20,867 bases of DNA from CAUZRD01 sp963582255 (lineage in GTDB: Bacteria; Pseudomonadota; Alphaproteobacteria; Rhizobiales; TMED25), in NCBI GenBank assembly GCA_963582255.1, contig CAUZRD010000018.1:1-20867 (forward strand). The letters run 5' to 3'. The notes below the pieces were generated by a model that was given only the letters and a program-made list of their open reading frames with translations, had not been told where the DNA came from and searched no databases. Of the stretch, positions 1 through 8,314 are shown piece by piece (the first letter of the stretch is position 1; each line of letters starts with the position of its first letter). Both the position numbers and the translations under genes were made by a program.

Positions 1-803
1 CGATGGCCTCGGCGACCCTGTCAACCTATCTCGGGATCAAAGGCATAAATTATTCAATTTCGTCTGCTTGTGCGACCTCCAACAATTGTATTGGTCACGG
101 TTATGAGCAGATCGGTTGGGGGCGCCAAGACGTGATGATTGCCGGTGGCGCCGAAGAGTTAGACTGGACCTTGTCTGTTCTTTTCGACGGTATGAATGCG
201 ATGTCATCGAATTTCAATGACACCCCATCTCGATCAAGTAGGGCGTTTGACGTCGATCGTGACGGCTTTGTGATTGCTGGGGGTGCGGGGATATTGGTGC
301 TTGAGGAATATGAACACGCTAAGGCTCGGGGTGCAAAAATGTATGCTGAGATCATAGGTTATGGCTCGACATCGGATGGCGATGATATGGTGCTTCTATC
401 GGGAGATGGTGCGCGCCGCTGTATGCGCCAGGCACTGGAAACCGTGAAAGAGCCAATCGACTATATCAATCCGCATGCGACATCGACTCCGATTGGTGAT
501 GTTCGTGAAATTGCTGCTATCCGCGATGTGTTCGGCGCGAAAGTGCCAGCTATTTCAGCAACCAAATCACTCACTGGGCATTCTCTTGGAGCTGCCGGGG
601 CGCATGAAGCTATCTACTCGATGCTGATGATGAATAACGGCTTCATATGCGAATCGGCCCATATTGATAAGATTGATCCAGAAATTGACGATATGCCTAT
701 CGTGCGTGCGCGCCAGGATAATGTCGAACTTACCACGGTTATGTCTAATGCCTTTGGGTTTGGGGGAACCAATGCGGCATTGGTATTTAGCAAGATTAAT
801 TGA
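1..803 (+). CDS. fabB: 3-oxoacyl-[acyl-carrier-protein] synthase I (FabB), 3' part
   Basis: This is the C-terminal two thirds of a beta-ketoacyl-ACP synthase I, which condenses malonyl-ACP with growing acyl-ACP in type II fatty-acid synthesis and is needed for unsaturated chains. The reading frame is open at the left edge, so about 140 N-terminal residues lie outside. The nucleophile Cys is in SSACATS (residue 23 counting from the first ATG, base 3). His158 in NPHATSTPIGD, Lys188 and His193 in KSLTGHSLGAAG follow at spacings identical to E. coli FabB Cys163/His298/Lys328/His333. The C-terminal FGFGGTNAALVF motif is intact. The stop lies 26 bases before fabI. In many alphaproteobacteria fabA lies just upstream of fabB, so it is probably beyond the window. 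The ATG at base 3 is internal, not the true start. Confidence 0.96.
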   Translation, partial: MASATLSTYLGIKGINYSISSACATSNNCIGHGYEQIGWGRQDVMIAGGAEELDWTLSVLFDGMNAMSSNFNDTPSRSSRAFDVDRDGFVIAGGAGILVLEEYEHAKARGAKMYAEIIGYGSTSDGDDMVLLSGDGARRCMRQALETVKEPIDYINPHATSTPIGDVREIAAIRDVFGAKVPAISATKSLTGHSLGAAGAHEAIYSMLMMNNGFICESAHIDKIDPEIDDMPIVRARQDNVELTTVMSNAFGFGGTNAALVFSKIN

Positions 804-829
804 GGATTTGGCATATTTAGGGAAACAAA

Positions 830-1702
830 ATGGATAACGGTCCTATAAAAGGCACACTGATGCAGGGGAAGTGTGGCCTAATTATGGGGGTTGCAAATGA
901 CAGGTCTATTGCATGGGGCATTGCTAGTGCACTTGCTGCACAAGGTGCTTCACTTGCTTTTACATACCAGGCAGATGCTCTAAAACGGCGAATAGATCCG
1001 CTTGCTTCATCGGTAGGAGCAAATCTTGTGTTGCCGTGCGATGTGGAAGATCTTGAAAGTGTTGACAAGGTATTCGACCGGATCGGCGATGCGTGGGGTA
1101 GGCTTGATTTTGTAGTTCACGCCATTGCGTTTTCAGACCGAACTCAACTTAAGGGACTTTATGCGGATACTACGCGTGAAAATTTCGTGCGTACGATGGT
1201 AATATCCTGCTTCTCATTCACTGAAATAGCACGCCGGTCGATGTCTTTGATGGAAGATGGGGGGGCGATGCTAACTATGACATTCGGTGGCGGATCGAAT
1301 CGGGTGATGCCAAACTATAATGTGATGGGGGTTGCTAAGGCAGCGCTTGAATCATCTGTGCGGTATCTTGCTGCTGATTTTGGGCCTCTGGGAGTGCGAG
1401 TGAATGCACTTTCATCTGGACCTATGCGCACGTTAGCCGGTGCGGGCATCACCGATGCGCGCGCGATGTATAATTTTCAGCGCGACCATGCGCCACTGCG
1501 CCGGACTCCAAGATTAGAAGAAGTGGGCGGCGCAGCGCTTTATCTTTTGTCCGATCTCTCAAGTTCTGTGACCGGTGAGATTCACTATGTTGATGCTGGC
1601 TACAATATAATCTCCACGCCAAGGCCCGAGAGATTGGAAGCCTCCGCGGATGAAAGTAGATTTAATGGCGAGGAAGCCAAAGTGCCGACTATCGGAGAAT
1701 AG
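830..1702 (+). CDS. fabI: Enoyl-[acyl-carrier-protein] reductase (NADH), FabI type
   Basis: A 290-residue short-chain dehydrogenase of the FabI family, catalysing the last reduction of each fatty-acid elongation cycle in the cytoplasm. The dinucleotide-binding start is atypical of classical SDRs but typical of FabI: GVANDRSIAWG at residues 20-30. The catalytic Tyr-X6-Lys is Tyr163 and Lys170 in PNYNVMGVAK. The substrate-loop region NALSSGPMRTLAGAGI and the C-terminal VTGEIHYVDAGYN are family hallmarks. E. coli FabI carries a second conserved Tyr ten residues before the catalytic one. Here that position is Gly153, next to Phe152, in a segment (TFGGGSNR) one residue longer than in the forms I know. 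The ATG at 830 has an AGGGA-like ribosome site 8 bases upstream, and an in-frame ATG ten codons on is the alternative start. It follows fabB by 26 bases and is probably co-transcribed with it. Confidence 0.95.
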   Translation: MDNGPIKGTLMQGKCGLIMGVANDRSIAWGIASALAAQGASLAFTYQADALKRRIDPLASSVGANLVLPCDVEDLESVDKVFDRIGDAWGRLDFVVHAIAFSDRTQLKGLYADTTRENFVRTMVISCFSFTEIARRSMSLMEDGGAMLTMTFGGGSNRVMPNYNVMGVAKAALESSVRYLAADFGPLGVRVNALSSGPMRTLAGAGITDARAMYNFQRDHAPLRRTPRLEEVGGAALYLLSDLSSSVTGEIHYVDAGYNIISTPRPERLEASADESRFNGEEAKVPTIGE

Positions 1703-1753
1703 AGCTAAATAGCTAGAACTGAGGGTGGCATTGCTCGCTAGCTTTATGCACTA

Positions 1754-1799
1754 AATATAGAGGCCGCTGGCGTATATTTCTACCAGCGGCCTCTATATT
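1754..1799. terminator. Bidirectional terminator hairpin between fabI and pnp
   Basis: Bases 1754-1770 (AATATAGAGGCCGCTGG) and 1783-1799 are exact reverse complements: a 17-bp perfect stem with a 12-base loop. The GC-rich core is flanked by AT-rich ends, so each strand has a U-rich trailing arm (UCUAUAUU). It sits exactly between two convergent genes, 51 bases after the fabI stop and 2 bases before the pnp stop. Termination in both directions is inferred from structure and position. There is no long pure U tract after either arm. Confidence 0.85.
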
Positions 1800-1801
1800 G
1801 T

Positions 1802-3982
1802 TCAATCAGATTTTCTTTCTTCACGGCGCGGCCTTCGCGAGCGCTCAGGTGGGGCTTCCTTTTCGCCTTCCGCGAGCGGAATTTCCTCTCCAGATTCCTG
1901 ATCGACCACTTTCATGGAAAGGCGAACCTTGCCGCGATCATCAACACCTATCAGCTTGACAAAAACATCGTCGCCTTCATTAACCACTTCAGTCACTGTT
2001 TGTGGCCGGCCGTTATTCAACTGAGAAATATGAACTAGACCATCTCGGGCACCAAAGAAATTAATGAACGCGCCGAAGTCAACAACTTTAACGACTTTAC
2101 CCTTGTAGATCACACCAACCTCGGGTTCAGCGACGATGGAGTGAATCCAGGTGCGCGCGGCTTCAATTGATTTAGCATCCGCCGAGGCAATTTTGATGGT
2201 GCCGTCGTCTTGAATATCAATTTTTGCGCCGGTTCCCTCAACAATTTCTCGGATTACTTTGCCGCCAGTGCCAATTACATCGCGGATTTTGTCGACAGGT
2301 ACGCTCATGACTTCAATGCGTGGTGCATACTCACCAAGCTCGCCGCGTGACTCGGTCAGCGCGTTAGACATTTCATTTAAGATGTGATCACGACCGCGCT
2401 TCGCCTGCCCAAGGGCCTGGTGCATAATGCTCTCTGTGATCCCAGCTATTTTGATGTCCATCTGTAAGGAAGTGATGCCTGCATCAGTACCTGCGACTTT
2501 AAAATCCATATCGCCAAGATGGTCTTCGTCACCTAAAATGTCAGAAAGGACAGCAAAACCTTTCTCTTCGAGAATGAGGCCCATTGCGATGCCTGCGACT
2601 GGCCTTTTTGTAGGCACTCCTGCATCCATCAGCGCTAGGGAGGATCCACAAACCGTTGCCATCGAAGACGAGCCGTTAGATTCGGTGATCTCAGAGACTA
2701 ACCTGATCGTATAGGGAAACTCCTCAGCGGTTGGCATCATAGGATGAAGGGCACGCCAAGCAAGTTTGCCGTGACCAATCTCACGCCGGCTGGTAAATCC
2801 AGTCCGGCCAGTTTCACCTACAGAATATGGCGGAAAATTGTAGTGAAGCAAAAATGATTCCTTGTAGGTGCCGGCAAGAGCATCAACAAACTGCTCATTT
2901 TCACCGGTTCCAAGGGTTGCAACCACAAGAGCCTGCGTCTCTCCTCGGGTAAAAAGAGCAGATCCGTGGGCGCGAGGGAGAACTCCAACTTCAACTGATA
3001 TTGGACGCACGTCTTCCAGGCCGCGGCCATCAATACGTTTGGATGTTTCGATGATCGAGCCACGTACGATTGATTTTTCAAGAGATTTTAGAGATTGATT
3101 GACAAGGTTTGAATCTTCACCGGTGTCTGAAATATCTGAACACAGAGCTTCTTTGACCTTGTTCTTGATTGCTGAGACTGCAGAAACACGTTCCTGTTTG
3201 TCGGCAATGGAATAGGCCGAGCGTAACTCGCCGTCTGCAATTGATGCAACCTTAGTGTCAACATCTGAGGTGTCGATCACCTCAATGTTGCGTGGTTCTC
3301 TGGCGGCCTTTTCTGCTAGGCGGATGATAGCGTCGATTACCGGCTGAAAGTTTCGGTGACCAAACATCACTGCTCCGAGCATGTCGTCTTCGGACAGCTC
3401 GTCTGCTTCAGATTCAACCATAAGCACCGCGTCATGAGTTCCGGCAACCACCAAATCGAGAGAGGAGGCAGCTAGATCCTCAAGTGGAGGATTAAGCACG
3501 TATTCGCCATTGATAAATCCGACGCGCGCGGCGCCGATTGGCCCCATGAAGGGGATGCCAGAAATAGTGAGTGCGGCCGACGTTGCAACTAGCGCCACGA
3601 TGTCGGGGTCATTTTCAAGATCATGACTTAGAACCGTTGCTATGATTTGTGTTTCGTTTTTAAATCCATTGGCGAAAAGCGGACGAATAGGACGGTCAAT
3701 CAGTCTTGAAACCAAGGTCTCTTTTTCTGAAGGTCGGCCCTCGCGTTTAAAGTACCCGCCGGGAATTTTACCAGCGGCGTAAGTTTTTTCTTGGTAGTTC
3801 ACGGTCAATGGGAAAAAGTCGATGCCCATTTTGGGCGTGCGGGCGGCAACAGCAGTTGCCAGAACCGAGGTCTCGCCATAAGTAACAAGAACAGCGCCGT
3901 CTGCTTGACGCGCAATCTTGCCGGTTTCGATAACCAGTGGCCGTCCGCCCCAGTCAATTGTCTCTTTGTGTATTGTAAACAT
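1802..3982 (-). CDS. pnp: Polyribonucleotide nucleotidyltransferase (PNPase)
   Basis: A 726-residue 3'-to-5' phosphorolytic exoribonuclease, the core of RNA turnover and often part of the degradosome. Domains run in the standard order: first RNase PH domain (about 10-145), helical linker (about 240-310), second RNase PH domain (about 315-460, then the catalytic acidic loop DILGDEDHLGDMD at 481-493), KH domain (about 558-615, loop GTGG at 571-574) and S1 domain (about 622-690). Phosphate-site residues lie in ESNGSSSMATVCG (434-446) and the conserved RREIGHGKLAWR is at 399-410. The last 35 residues are charged and Arg/Glu-rich, as expected for a flexible tail. The ATG start at 3982 gives a full-length protein. 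It follows rpsO by 76 bases, the classic rpsO-pnp arrangement. A hairpin in that gap may be an RNA-processing site like those that control pnp in enterobacteria. Confidence 0.98.
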   Translation of the reverse strand: MFTIHKETIDWGGRPLVIETGKIARQADGAVLVTYGETSVLATAVAARTPKMGIDFFPLTVNYQEKTYAAGKIPGGYFKREGRPSEKETLVSRLIDRPIRPLFANGFKNETQIIATVLSHDLENDPDIVALVATSAALTISGIPFMGPIGAARVGFINGEYVLNPPLEDLAASSLDLVVAGTHDAVLMVESEADELSEDDMLGAVMFGHRNFQPVIDAIIRLAEKAAREPRNIEVIDTSDVDTKVASIADGELRSAYSIADKQERVSAVSAIKNKVKEALCSDISDTGEDSNLVNQSLKSLEKSIVRGSIIETSKRIDGRGLEDVRPISVEVGVLPRAHGSALFTRGETQALVVATLGTGENEQFVDALAGTYKESFLLHYNFPPYSVGETGRTGFTSRREIGHGKLAWRALHPMMPTAEEFPYTIRLVSEITESNGSSSMATVCGSSLALMDAGVPTKRPVAGIAMGLILEEKGFAVLSDILGDEDHLGDMDFKVAGTDAGITSLQMDIKIAGITESIMHQALGQAKRGRDHILNEMSNALTESRGELGEYAPRIEVMSVPVDKIRDVIGTGGKVIREIVEGTGAKIDIQDDGTIKIASADAKSIEAARTWIHSIVAEPEVGVIYKGKVVKVVDFGAFINFFGARDGLVHISQLNNGRPQTVTEVVNEGDDVFVKLIGVDDRGKVRLSMKVVDQESGEEIPLAEGEKEAPPERSRRPRREERKSD

Positions 3983-4002
3983 GAATAAAAGCTCTTACGC
4001 GG

Positions 4003-4022
4003 GCCGGCCAAAAGAGGCCAGC
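4003..4022 (-). promoter_or_regulatory. Hairpin in the rpsO-pnp intergenic leader
   Basis: On the minus-strand RNA the sequence GCUGGCC-UCUUUU-GGCCGGC forms a 7-bp stem with one G-U pair and a 6-base loop, ending 20 bases before the pnp ATG. The wobble works only in the minus-strand RNA (it would be C-A on the other strand), so the structure belongs to the rpsO-pnp transcript. No U run follows, so it is not a standard terminator. In E. coli the rpsO-pnp region carries RNase III and RNase E processing hairpins that mediate pnp autoregulation. A similar role here is inferred from position only. Confidence 0.45.
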
Positions 4023-4058
4023 TACCTGCGTCCTTTTGCTGTGATTTAGATGAGCCGC

Positions 4059-4328
4059 CTAACGGCGAATTCCGAGGCGGGAGATGAGTGTTCGATAACG
4101 TTCATCACTGCTTGACTTCACATAGTCAAGCAGTCGACGGCGCTGTGAGACCATCTTGAGCAATCCCCGACGGGAATGATTGTCCTTTTTATGGGCCTTG
4201 AAATGCTCGGTCAAATTAGTGATGCGTTCAGTTAGAATTGCAACCTGGACCTCCGGCGAACCGGTGTCTTCTCCCTTTAATGCATACTCTTTAATGAGCG
4301 ACTGTTTGCGCTCTGCGGTAATCGACAT
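4059..4328 (-). CDS. rpsO: 30S ribosomal protein uS15
   Basis: An 89-residue small-subunit protein that binds 16S rRNA early in platform assembly. It is exactly the usual family length and matches throughout: GEDTGSPEVQVAILTERI near residues 20-37, then HKKDNHSRRGLLKMVSQRRR (46-65) and the terminal YRTLISRLGIRR. The start is fixed by a strong AGGAG ribosome site at 4337-4341, eight bases upstream of the ATG. It lies 30 bases downstream of truB and 76 bases upstream of pnp, the conserved order of the nusA-infB cluster. In enterobacteria S15 represses its own translation by binding the leader of its mRNA. I see no clear equivalent structure here. Confidence 0.98.
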   Translation of the reverse strand: MSITAERKQSLIKEYALKGEDTGSPEVQVAILTERITNLTEHFKAHKKDNHSRRGLLKMVSQRRRLLDYVKSSSDERYRTLISRLGIRR

Positions 4329-4358
4329 CGTGATATCTCCTAAAGTTACGGCCGCAGA

Positions 4359-5285
4359 TCAGTGCGGCTGATTAAACACGCGGGAGGGATGTAACTCGCC
4401 GCGAACGACTTCGCCAAATGCAACGAGGGCACCGCGGCAAACCGCATAAGCGACGCCGCAATTAACTGGCGCATCCCGTCCCCGAAGGATAATTGGCTGG
4501 CCTGACCTCAGCTTTGCCGCTTCACCACGATCGATGGCCAGTGCCGGGATGTCGTCCAGCACGGTCTCTACGGGGTGCAATAAAGCGGTTAATGCTTCGC
4601 ATCCATCGGCACTATGGCCGATTTCCTTCAGTCTCGCCAGCGAAATCATTTCCTTGTGCCCGAACGGGCCAACTTCGGTTCGGCGTAGTTCGATAACATG
4701 GGCGAATGTTCCCAATGCCCGCCCAAGATCCCTTGCGATTGCCCGGACATAGGTGCCTTTGCCGCAGCGGGTTTGGAACATCATCTGATCAGAGGTTGGC
4801 GTTCCGACTATTTCTAGGTTTTCGATCCTCACCTCGCTTGCTTCCAGTTGGGGATCGATGCCTTTTCGGGCCAGATCGTAAGCCCGTTTCCCTTGAACTT
4901 TCTTGGCGGAATATCTTGGAGGAACCTGTAATATCGTACCAGTGAAATTAGTAAGAGCCGCATTAACTGCATCTTGTTGTGGGCGGCTGTCGCTGGTGTT
5001 GATGACTTCGCCCTCGCTATCGTCAGTATCGGTTTCGATACCCCAGGCGAGCGTAAAACTGTATGATTTTATGCGATCTACCAGAAATGGAACTGTTTTG
5101 GTGGCCTCACCAAAAGCAATCGGTAAGAGACCGGATGCTAAGGGATCTAGAGTGCCGCCGTGTCCAGCCTTGGCAGCGTGAAATAAACCTTTGACCTGAT
5201 TGAGAGCTGTGGTGGAGGTCAGCCCGATTGGTTTGTCTAGCGCCAACCAGCCATTGATGTTTTGTCCTTTTGTACGCCGTGTCAT
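4359..5285 (-). CDS. truB: tRNA pseudouridine(55) synthase TruB
   Basis: A 308-residue enzyme that isomerises U55 in the T-loop of tRNAs. Asp47 in AGHGGTLDPLASGLL is the catalytic aspartate of the TruB family. The N-terminal NGWLALDKPIGLTS, the YSAKKVQGKRAYDLAR segment and CGKGTYVRAIARDLG are further family signatures. The last 60 or so residues fit the C-terminal extension of bacterial TruB. The ATG at 5285 lies only 2 bases after the rbfA stop, so translation is probably coupled, and no strong independent ribosome site is seen. It is followed after 30 bases by rpsO. Length and motifs are normal. Confidence 0.97.
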   Translation of the reverse strand: MTRRTKGQNINGWLALDKPIGLTSTTALNQVKGLFHAAKAGHGGTLDPLASGLLPIAFGEATKTVPFLVDRIKSYSFTLAWGIETDTDDSEGEVINTSDSRPQQDAVNAALTNFTGTILQVPPRYSAKKVQGKRAYDLARKGIDPQLEASEVRIENLEIVGTPTSDQMMFQTRCGKGTYVRAIARDLGRALGTFAHVIELRRTEVGPFGHKEMISLARLKEIGHSADGCEALTALLHPVETVLDDIPALAIDRGEAAKLRSGQPIILRGRDAPVNCGVAYAVCRGALVAFGEVVRGELHPSRVFNQPH

Positions 5286-5287
5286 GG

Positions 5288-5698
5288 CTAGTCGCTCTCG
5301 TCGCGGTCAAGATCACGGCGAACCGCATCAGATGTCAAAAGTTGGTTGATTTTTCCAAAGGTATTGAACGTTGTATCGAGCTCAAATCTGAGTTCTGGAA
5401 TGTGTCTTAAAATGACCAGACGGGCCAGGCGGCCGCGAATAAATTTTCGGTGACGCTCCAATGCAGCAACCACGGTTTCTTCGCGCTCGCCCGCCAGAGG
5501 CAATACAAATACTTTGGCGACGGAAAGGTCGCGGTTGACAGAGACCTCTAAGACAGTAATGGCAACGCCTTCGAGGGCGCTGTCTCTGACTGGGTTATCA
5601 ACAAACAATTCAGCTAATGCATGGCGCACAAGTTCACCGACGCGCAATTGTCGTTGAGTGGGGCTTGTGCTCACGCCTGAACGTTTTTTACGTGGCAT
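5288..5698 (-). CDS. rbfA: 30S ribosome-binding factor RbfA
   Basis: A 136-residue KH-type cold-shock ribosome maturation factor that binds the 16S 5' domain and helps finish the small subunit. The family pattern is visible from QRQLRVGELVRHALAELF through the ALEGVAITVLEVSVNRDLSVAKVFV strands to LRHIPELRFELDTTF. The frame stays open further upstream, to an ATG at 5770, but that would add 24 unrelated residues and overlap infB by 37 bases. The ATG at 5698 (MPRKKRSG...) gives the normal length, leaves a 35-base gap after infB and has an AGGT just upstream, so it is preferred. It is separated by 2 bases from truB. Confidence 0.94.
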   Translation of the reverse strand: MPRKKRSGVSTSPTQRQLRVGELVRHALAELFVDNPVRDSALEGVAITVLEVSVNRDLSVAKVFVLPLAGEREETVVAALERHRKFIRGRLARLVILRHIPELRFELDTTFNTFGKINQLLTSDAVRRDLDRDESD

Positions 5699-5733
5699 AT
5701 GACCTGAAATCAGAAGAAAATCTTGGATTTTTA

Positions 5734-8286
5734 CTAAAGCTGCCTCTCGATGGTCTCCACCGAGAAGCATTCAATCGTGTCTCCGTCCTTAAGGTCTTCA
5801 TAGTTCTCAAAGGACATGCCACATTCTTGACCAACCTTAACTTCCTTAACCTCGTTTTGAAAATGTTTGAGGGTTGAAAGTGATCCCTCGTGAATAACAA
5901 TATTATCACGCAGTAGACGGACTTTCTGACCGCGGCGTACGACGCCATCTATTACTCGGCAGCCAGCAACCTTACCCACCTTGGAGATGTGAAAAACCTC
6001 CAGAATTTTGGCATTGCCAAGAGTTGTCTCGCGGATAGTTGGCTCCAGGAGACCGGACATGGCCGCTTTCACATCATCGATCAGATGGTAGATGACCGAA
6101 TAGGTTCGGATTTCAGTTCCACTACGTACGCAAGCTTCACGCGCCTGAACGTTCGGGCGTACGTTGAATGCCAACATTACCGCCCCTGAGGCCTCGGCAA
6201 GAGTAACATCCGATTCGGTAATGGCACCAACACCGCCATGAATGACGCGAGCGGCGACCTCATCGGTGCCAAGATTTTCAAGGGCGTTAGAAATTGCTTC
6301 CACAGATCCTTGCACATCAGCTTTCACGATTATCGGGAATTCCTTTTTCCCGGCCTCCTGGAGTTGATCCATCATCTGCTCAAGGGTAATGCGCTCGCCG
6401 GCCCCTGCAACCGTTCTGTCGCGGCGTTTTCGTTGTCGGTATTCAGTGATTTCACGGGCACGGCCTTCGTTTTCCACCACGGCAAATCTGTCTCCGGCTT
6501 CGGGCGTTCCGTTGAGACCCAAAACCTCGATTGGCATCGAAGGGCAGGCTGAATTAGTGTTGTCACCATGATCGTTGACTAGCGCCCGGACTCGGCCCCA
6601 TGCGGAGCCAAGTACAATAATGTCGCCAATATTGAGGGTGCCGCGTTGTACCAGAACAGTGGCAACCGGGCCGCGCCCACGATCTAGCCTTGCTTCCACA
6701 ACTACGCCTTCGGCCGGCCGGTTCGGGTTAGCCTTAAGCTCTGCAATCTCAGATTGTAGGACAATGGTTTCGATTAATTTATCAAGGTTTGTTCCTTGCA
6801 ATGCAGAAACTTCAACATCAAGAGTTTCACCGCTCATAGATTCTACGACGACTTCGTGCTGCAAAAGTTCGGTACGCACTCTGTTGGGATCAGCTCCCTC
6901 TACATCAATTTTGTTGATGGCGATGATCATTGGTACGTTGGCATCGCGGGCGTGATTGATAGCCTCGATTGTTTGCGGCATGACGCCGTCATCGGCTGCG
7001 ACAACTAAAATGACGATGTCTGTAACACTCGCTCCGCGCGCACGCATTGCGGTGAAGGCGGCGTGGCCGGGGGTATCGATGAACGTGACTTTTTCACCAG
7101 ACGGCACCGTTACTTGATAGGCACCAATATGCTGAGTGATGCCGCCCGCTTCTCCCGCGACAACATCTGATTTACGCAATGCATCTAGAAGTGAGGTCTT
7201 GCCATGATCAACATGACCCATAACGGTGACAATCGGTGCTCTAGATATCAAGTCGGCTGGATTGTCGGCCTCACCGTGCAACCCTTCCTCCACATCTGCT
7301 TCTGATACGCGCTTAACGATGTGGCCCAGTTCTTCAACAACCAGCTGTGCGGTATCCGCATCGATCACGTCATTGATCTGCAACATCTGCCCTTGTTGCA
7401 CCAAAAATTTGATGACGTCGCCAGCGCGTTCGGCCATACGGTTAGCAAGTTCTTGGATGGTAATTTCTTCTGGAATTACGACTTCGCGTATGATTTTGGT
7501 TTGTGGCTCAATTTCTCCCATGGCCTGGCGGCGCTCACGTTCGCGGCGCCGGCGTATGGATGCGAGAGAACGCTCGCGTGGTGAATCGTTGAGTGCTTTA
7601 TTCACTGTTAGCTTAGTACGGCGACGTTCCGGTGTTGTGCGGGTGCGGGCGGGGCGGGGCGTGGCTGGGCCTGCGCGCTTGCGTTTATCTTCGTCGGGTT
7701 CTTCGTTATCTGGCGTTGTGCTTGGCTTAGCCTCTTCGCGTTTACGTGCATTTTCTTCAGCGCGTTGTCGGCTTTCAAGATCAAGACGTTGGCGCTCGTC
7801 TTCTTTGACTTGACGGTTTTCGGCTTGGACACGCTCGCGCTCAAGATGGTCCTCTTCTTCCTTGCGGTTGACCGCATCAATCTGGGCCTGTCCGCGTTCT
7901 TCAGCTTCGCGGACCCGTGACTCGGCGAGGGCATGGGCACGGGCACCCTTTTCTTCGTCGGTTAGTGTGCGTAGTACGACGCCAGTATGAGATCTTGGCG
8001 TAGTTCCAGGCGGGGTGTGCGTGCTTCTTTCGTCCGACTTTGCAGTAGGTGTGGGCGCCACAGTTGGTGTCGCTGCTGTTGCTGGAGGTGCGGAGGTCTC
8101 GCTGATCTCTGCTGGCGCGCGGGTTGTGCGGGCTCTCTTCTTTTCGACCACGACCGTTTTTGATCGGCCTTGAGAGAAGTTCTGCTTTACACGGCCTAAT
8201 TCACTAACAGGGCGCTTAAGACTTAGTGTCTTTCCTGCCGGTAGCCGCAGTTTTTTATCGCCGGTTTCTTTGGTTTCGTTCATCAT
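5734..8286 (-). CDS. infB: Translation initiation factor IF-2
   Basis: An 850-residue GTPase that delivers initiator fMet-tRNA to the 30S subunit and promotes subunit joining. The N-terminus (KKLRLPAGKTLSLKRPV, residues 11-27, then GRSKTVVVEKKR) is the IF2-associated region typical of alphaproteobacteria. Residues about 55-260 form a charged, low-complexity linker with a probable coiled coil at 115-185, rich in Glu, Arg and Lys, and Pro/Thr stretches at 66-100. The G domain shows GHVDHGKT at 357-364, DTPGH at 404-408 and NKID at 458-461. Domains II, III and the fMet-tRNA-binding C-terminal domain follow, with VGQECGMSFENYEDLKDGD near the end. Two adjacent ATG codons (8286 and 8283) are possible starts and neither has a strong ribosome site. 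It lies 28 bases after the YlxR-family gene. Confidence 0.98.
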   Translation of the reverse strand: MMNETKETGDKKLRLPAGKTLSLKRPVSELGRVKQNFSQGRSKTVVVEKKRARTTRAPAEISETSAPPATAATPTVAPTPTAKSDERSTHTPPGTTPRSHTGVVLRTLTDEEKGARAHALAESRVREAEERGQAQIDAVNRKEEEDHLERERVQAENRQVKEDERQRLDLESRQRAEENARKREEAKPSTTPDNEEPDEDKRKRAGPATPRPARTRTTPERRRTKLTVNKALNDSPRERSLASIRRRRERERRQAMGEIEPQTKIIREVVIPEEITIQELANRMAERAGDVIKFLVQQGQMLQINDVIDADTAQLVVEELGHIVKRVSEADVEEGLHGEADNPADLISRAPIVTVMGHVDHGKTSLLDALRKSDVVAGEAGGITQHIGAYQVTVPSGEKVTFIDTPGHAAFTAMRARGASVTDIVILVVAADDGVMPQTIEAINHARDANVPMIIAINKIDVEGADPNRVRTELLQHEVVVESMSGETLDVEVSALQGTNLDKLIETIVLQSEIAELKANPNRPAEGVVVEARLDRGRGPVATVLVQRGTLNIGDIIVLGSAWGRVRALVNDHGDNTNSACPSMPIEVLGLNGTPEAGDRFAVVENEGRAREITEYRQRKRRDRTVAGAGERITLEQMMDQLQEAGKKEFPIIVKADVQGSVEAISNALENLGTDEVAARVIHGGVGAITESDVTLAEASGAVMLAFNVRPNVQAREACVRSGTEIRTYSVIYHLIDDVKAAMSGLLEPTIRETTLGNAKILEVFHISKVGKVAGCRVIDGVVRRGQKVRLLRDNIVIHEGSLSTLKHFQNEVKEVKVGQECGMSFENYEDLKDGDTIECFSVETIERQL

Positions 8287-8314
8287 TTACCACTATGGCG
8301 CCGCTTTTAATGTC

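Noticed and set aside
5699..5770. Longer rbfA start at 5770
   Set aside because: It would overlap infB by 37 bases and add 24 residues without family similarity. The start at 5698 fits length and spacing.
7226..7813. A 195-codon plus-strand open frame opposite infB, the longest antisense frame in the window
   Set aside because: It mirrors the Arg/Glu-rich IF2 linker, has low-complexity Ser/Arg composition, no ribosome site and no recognisable family. infB on the other strand is certain.
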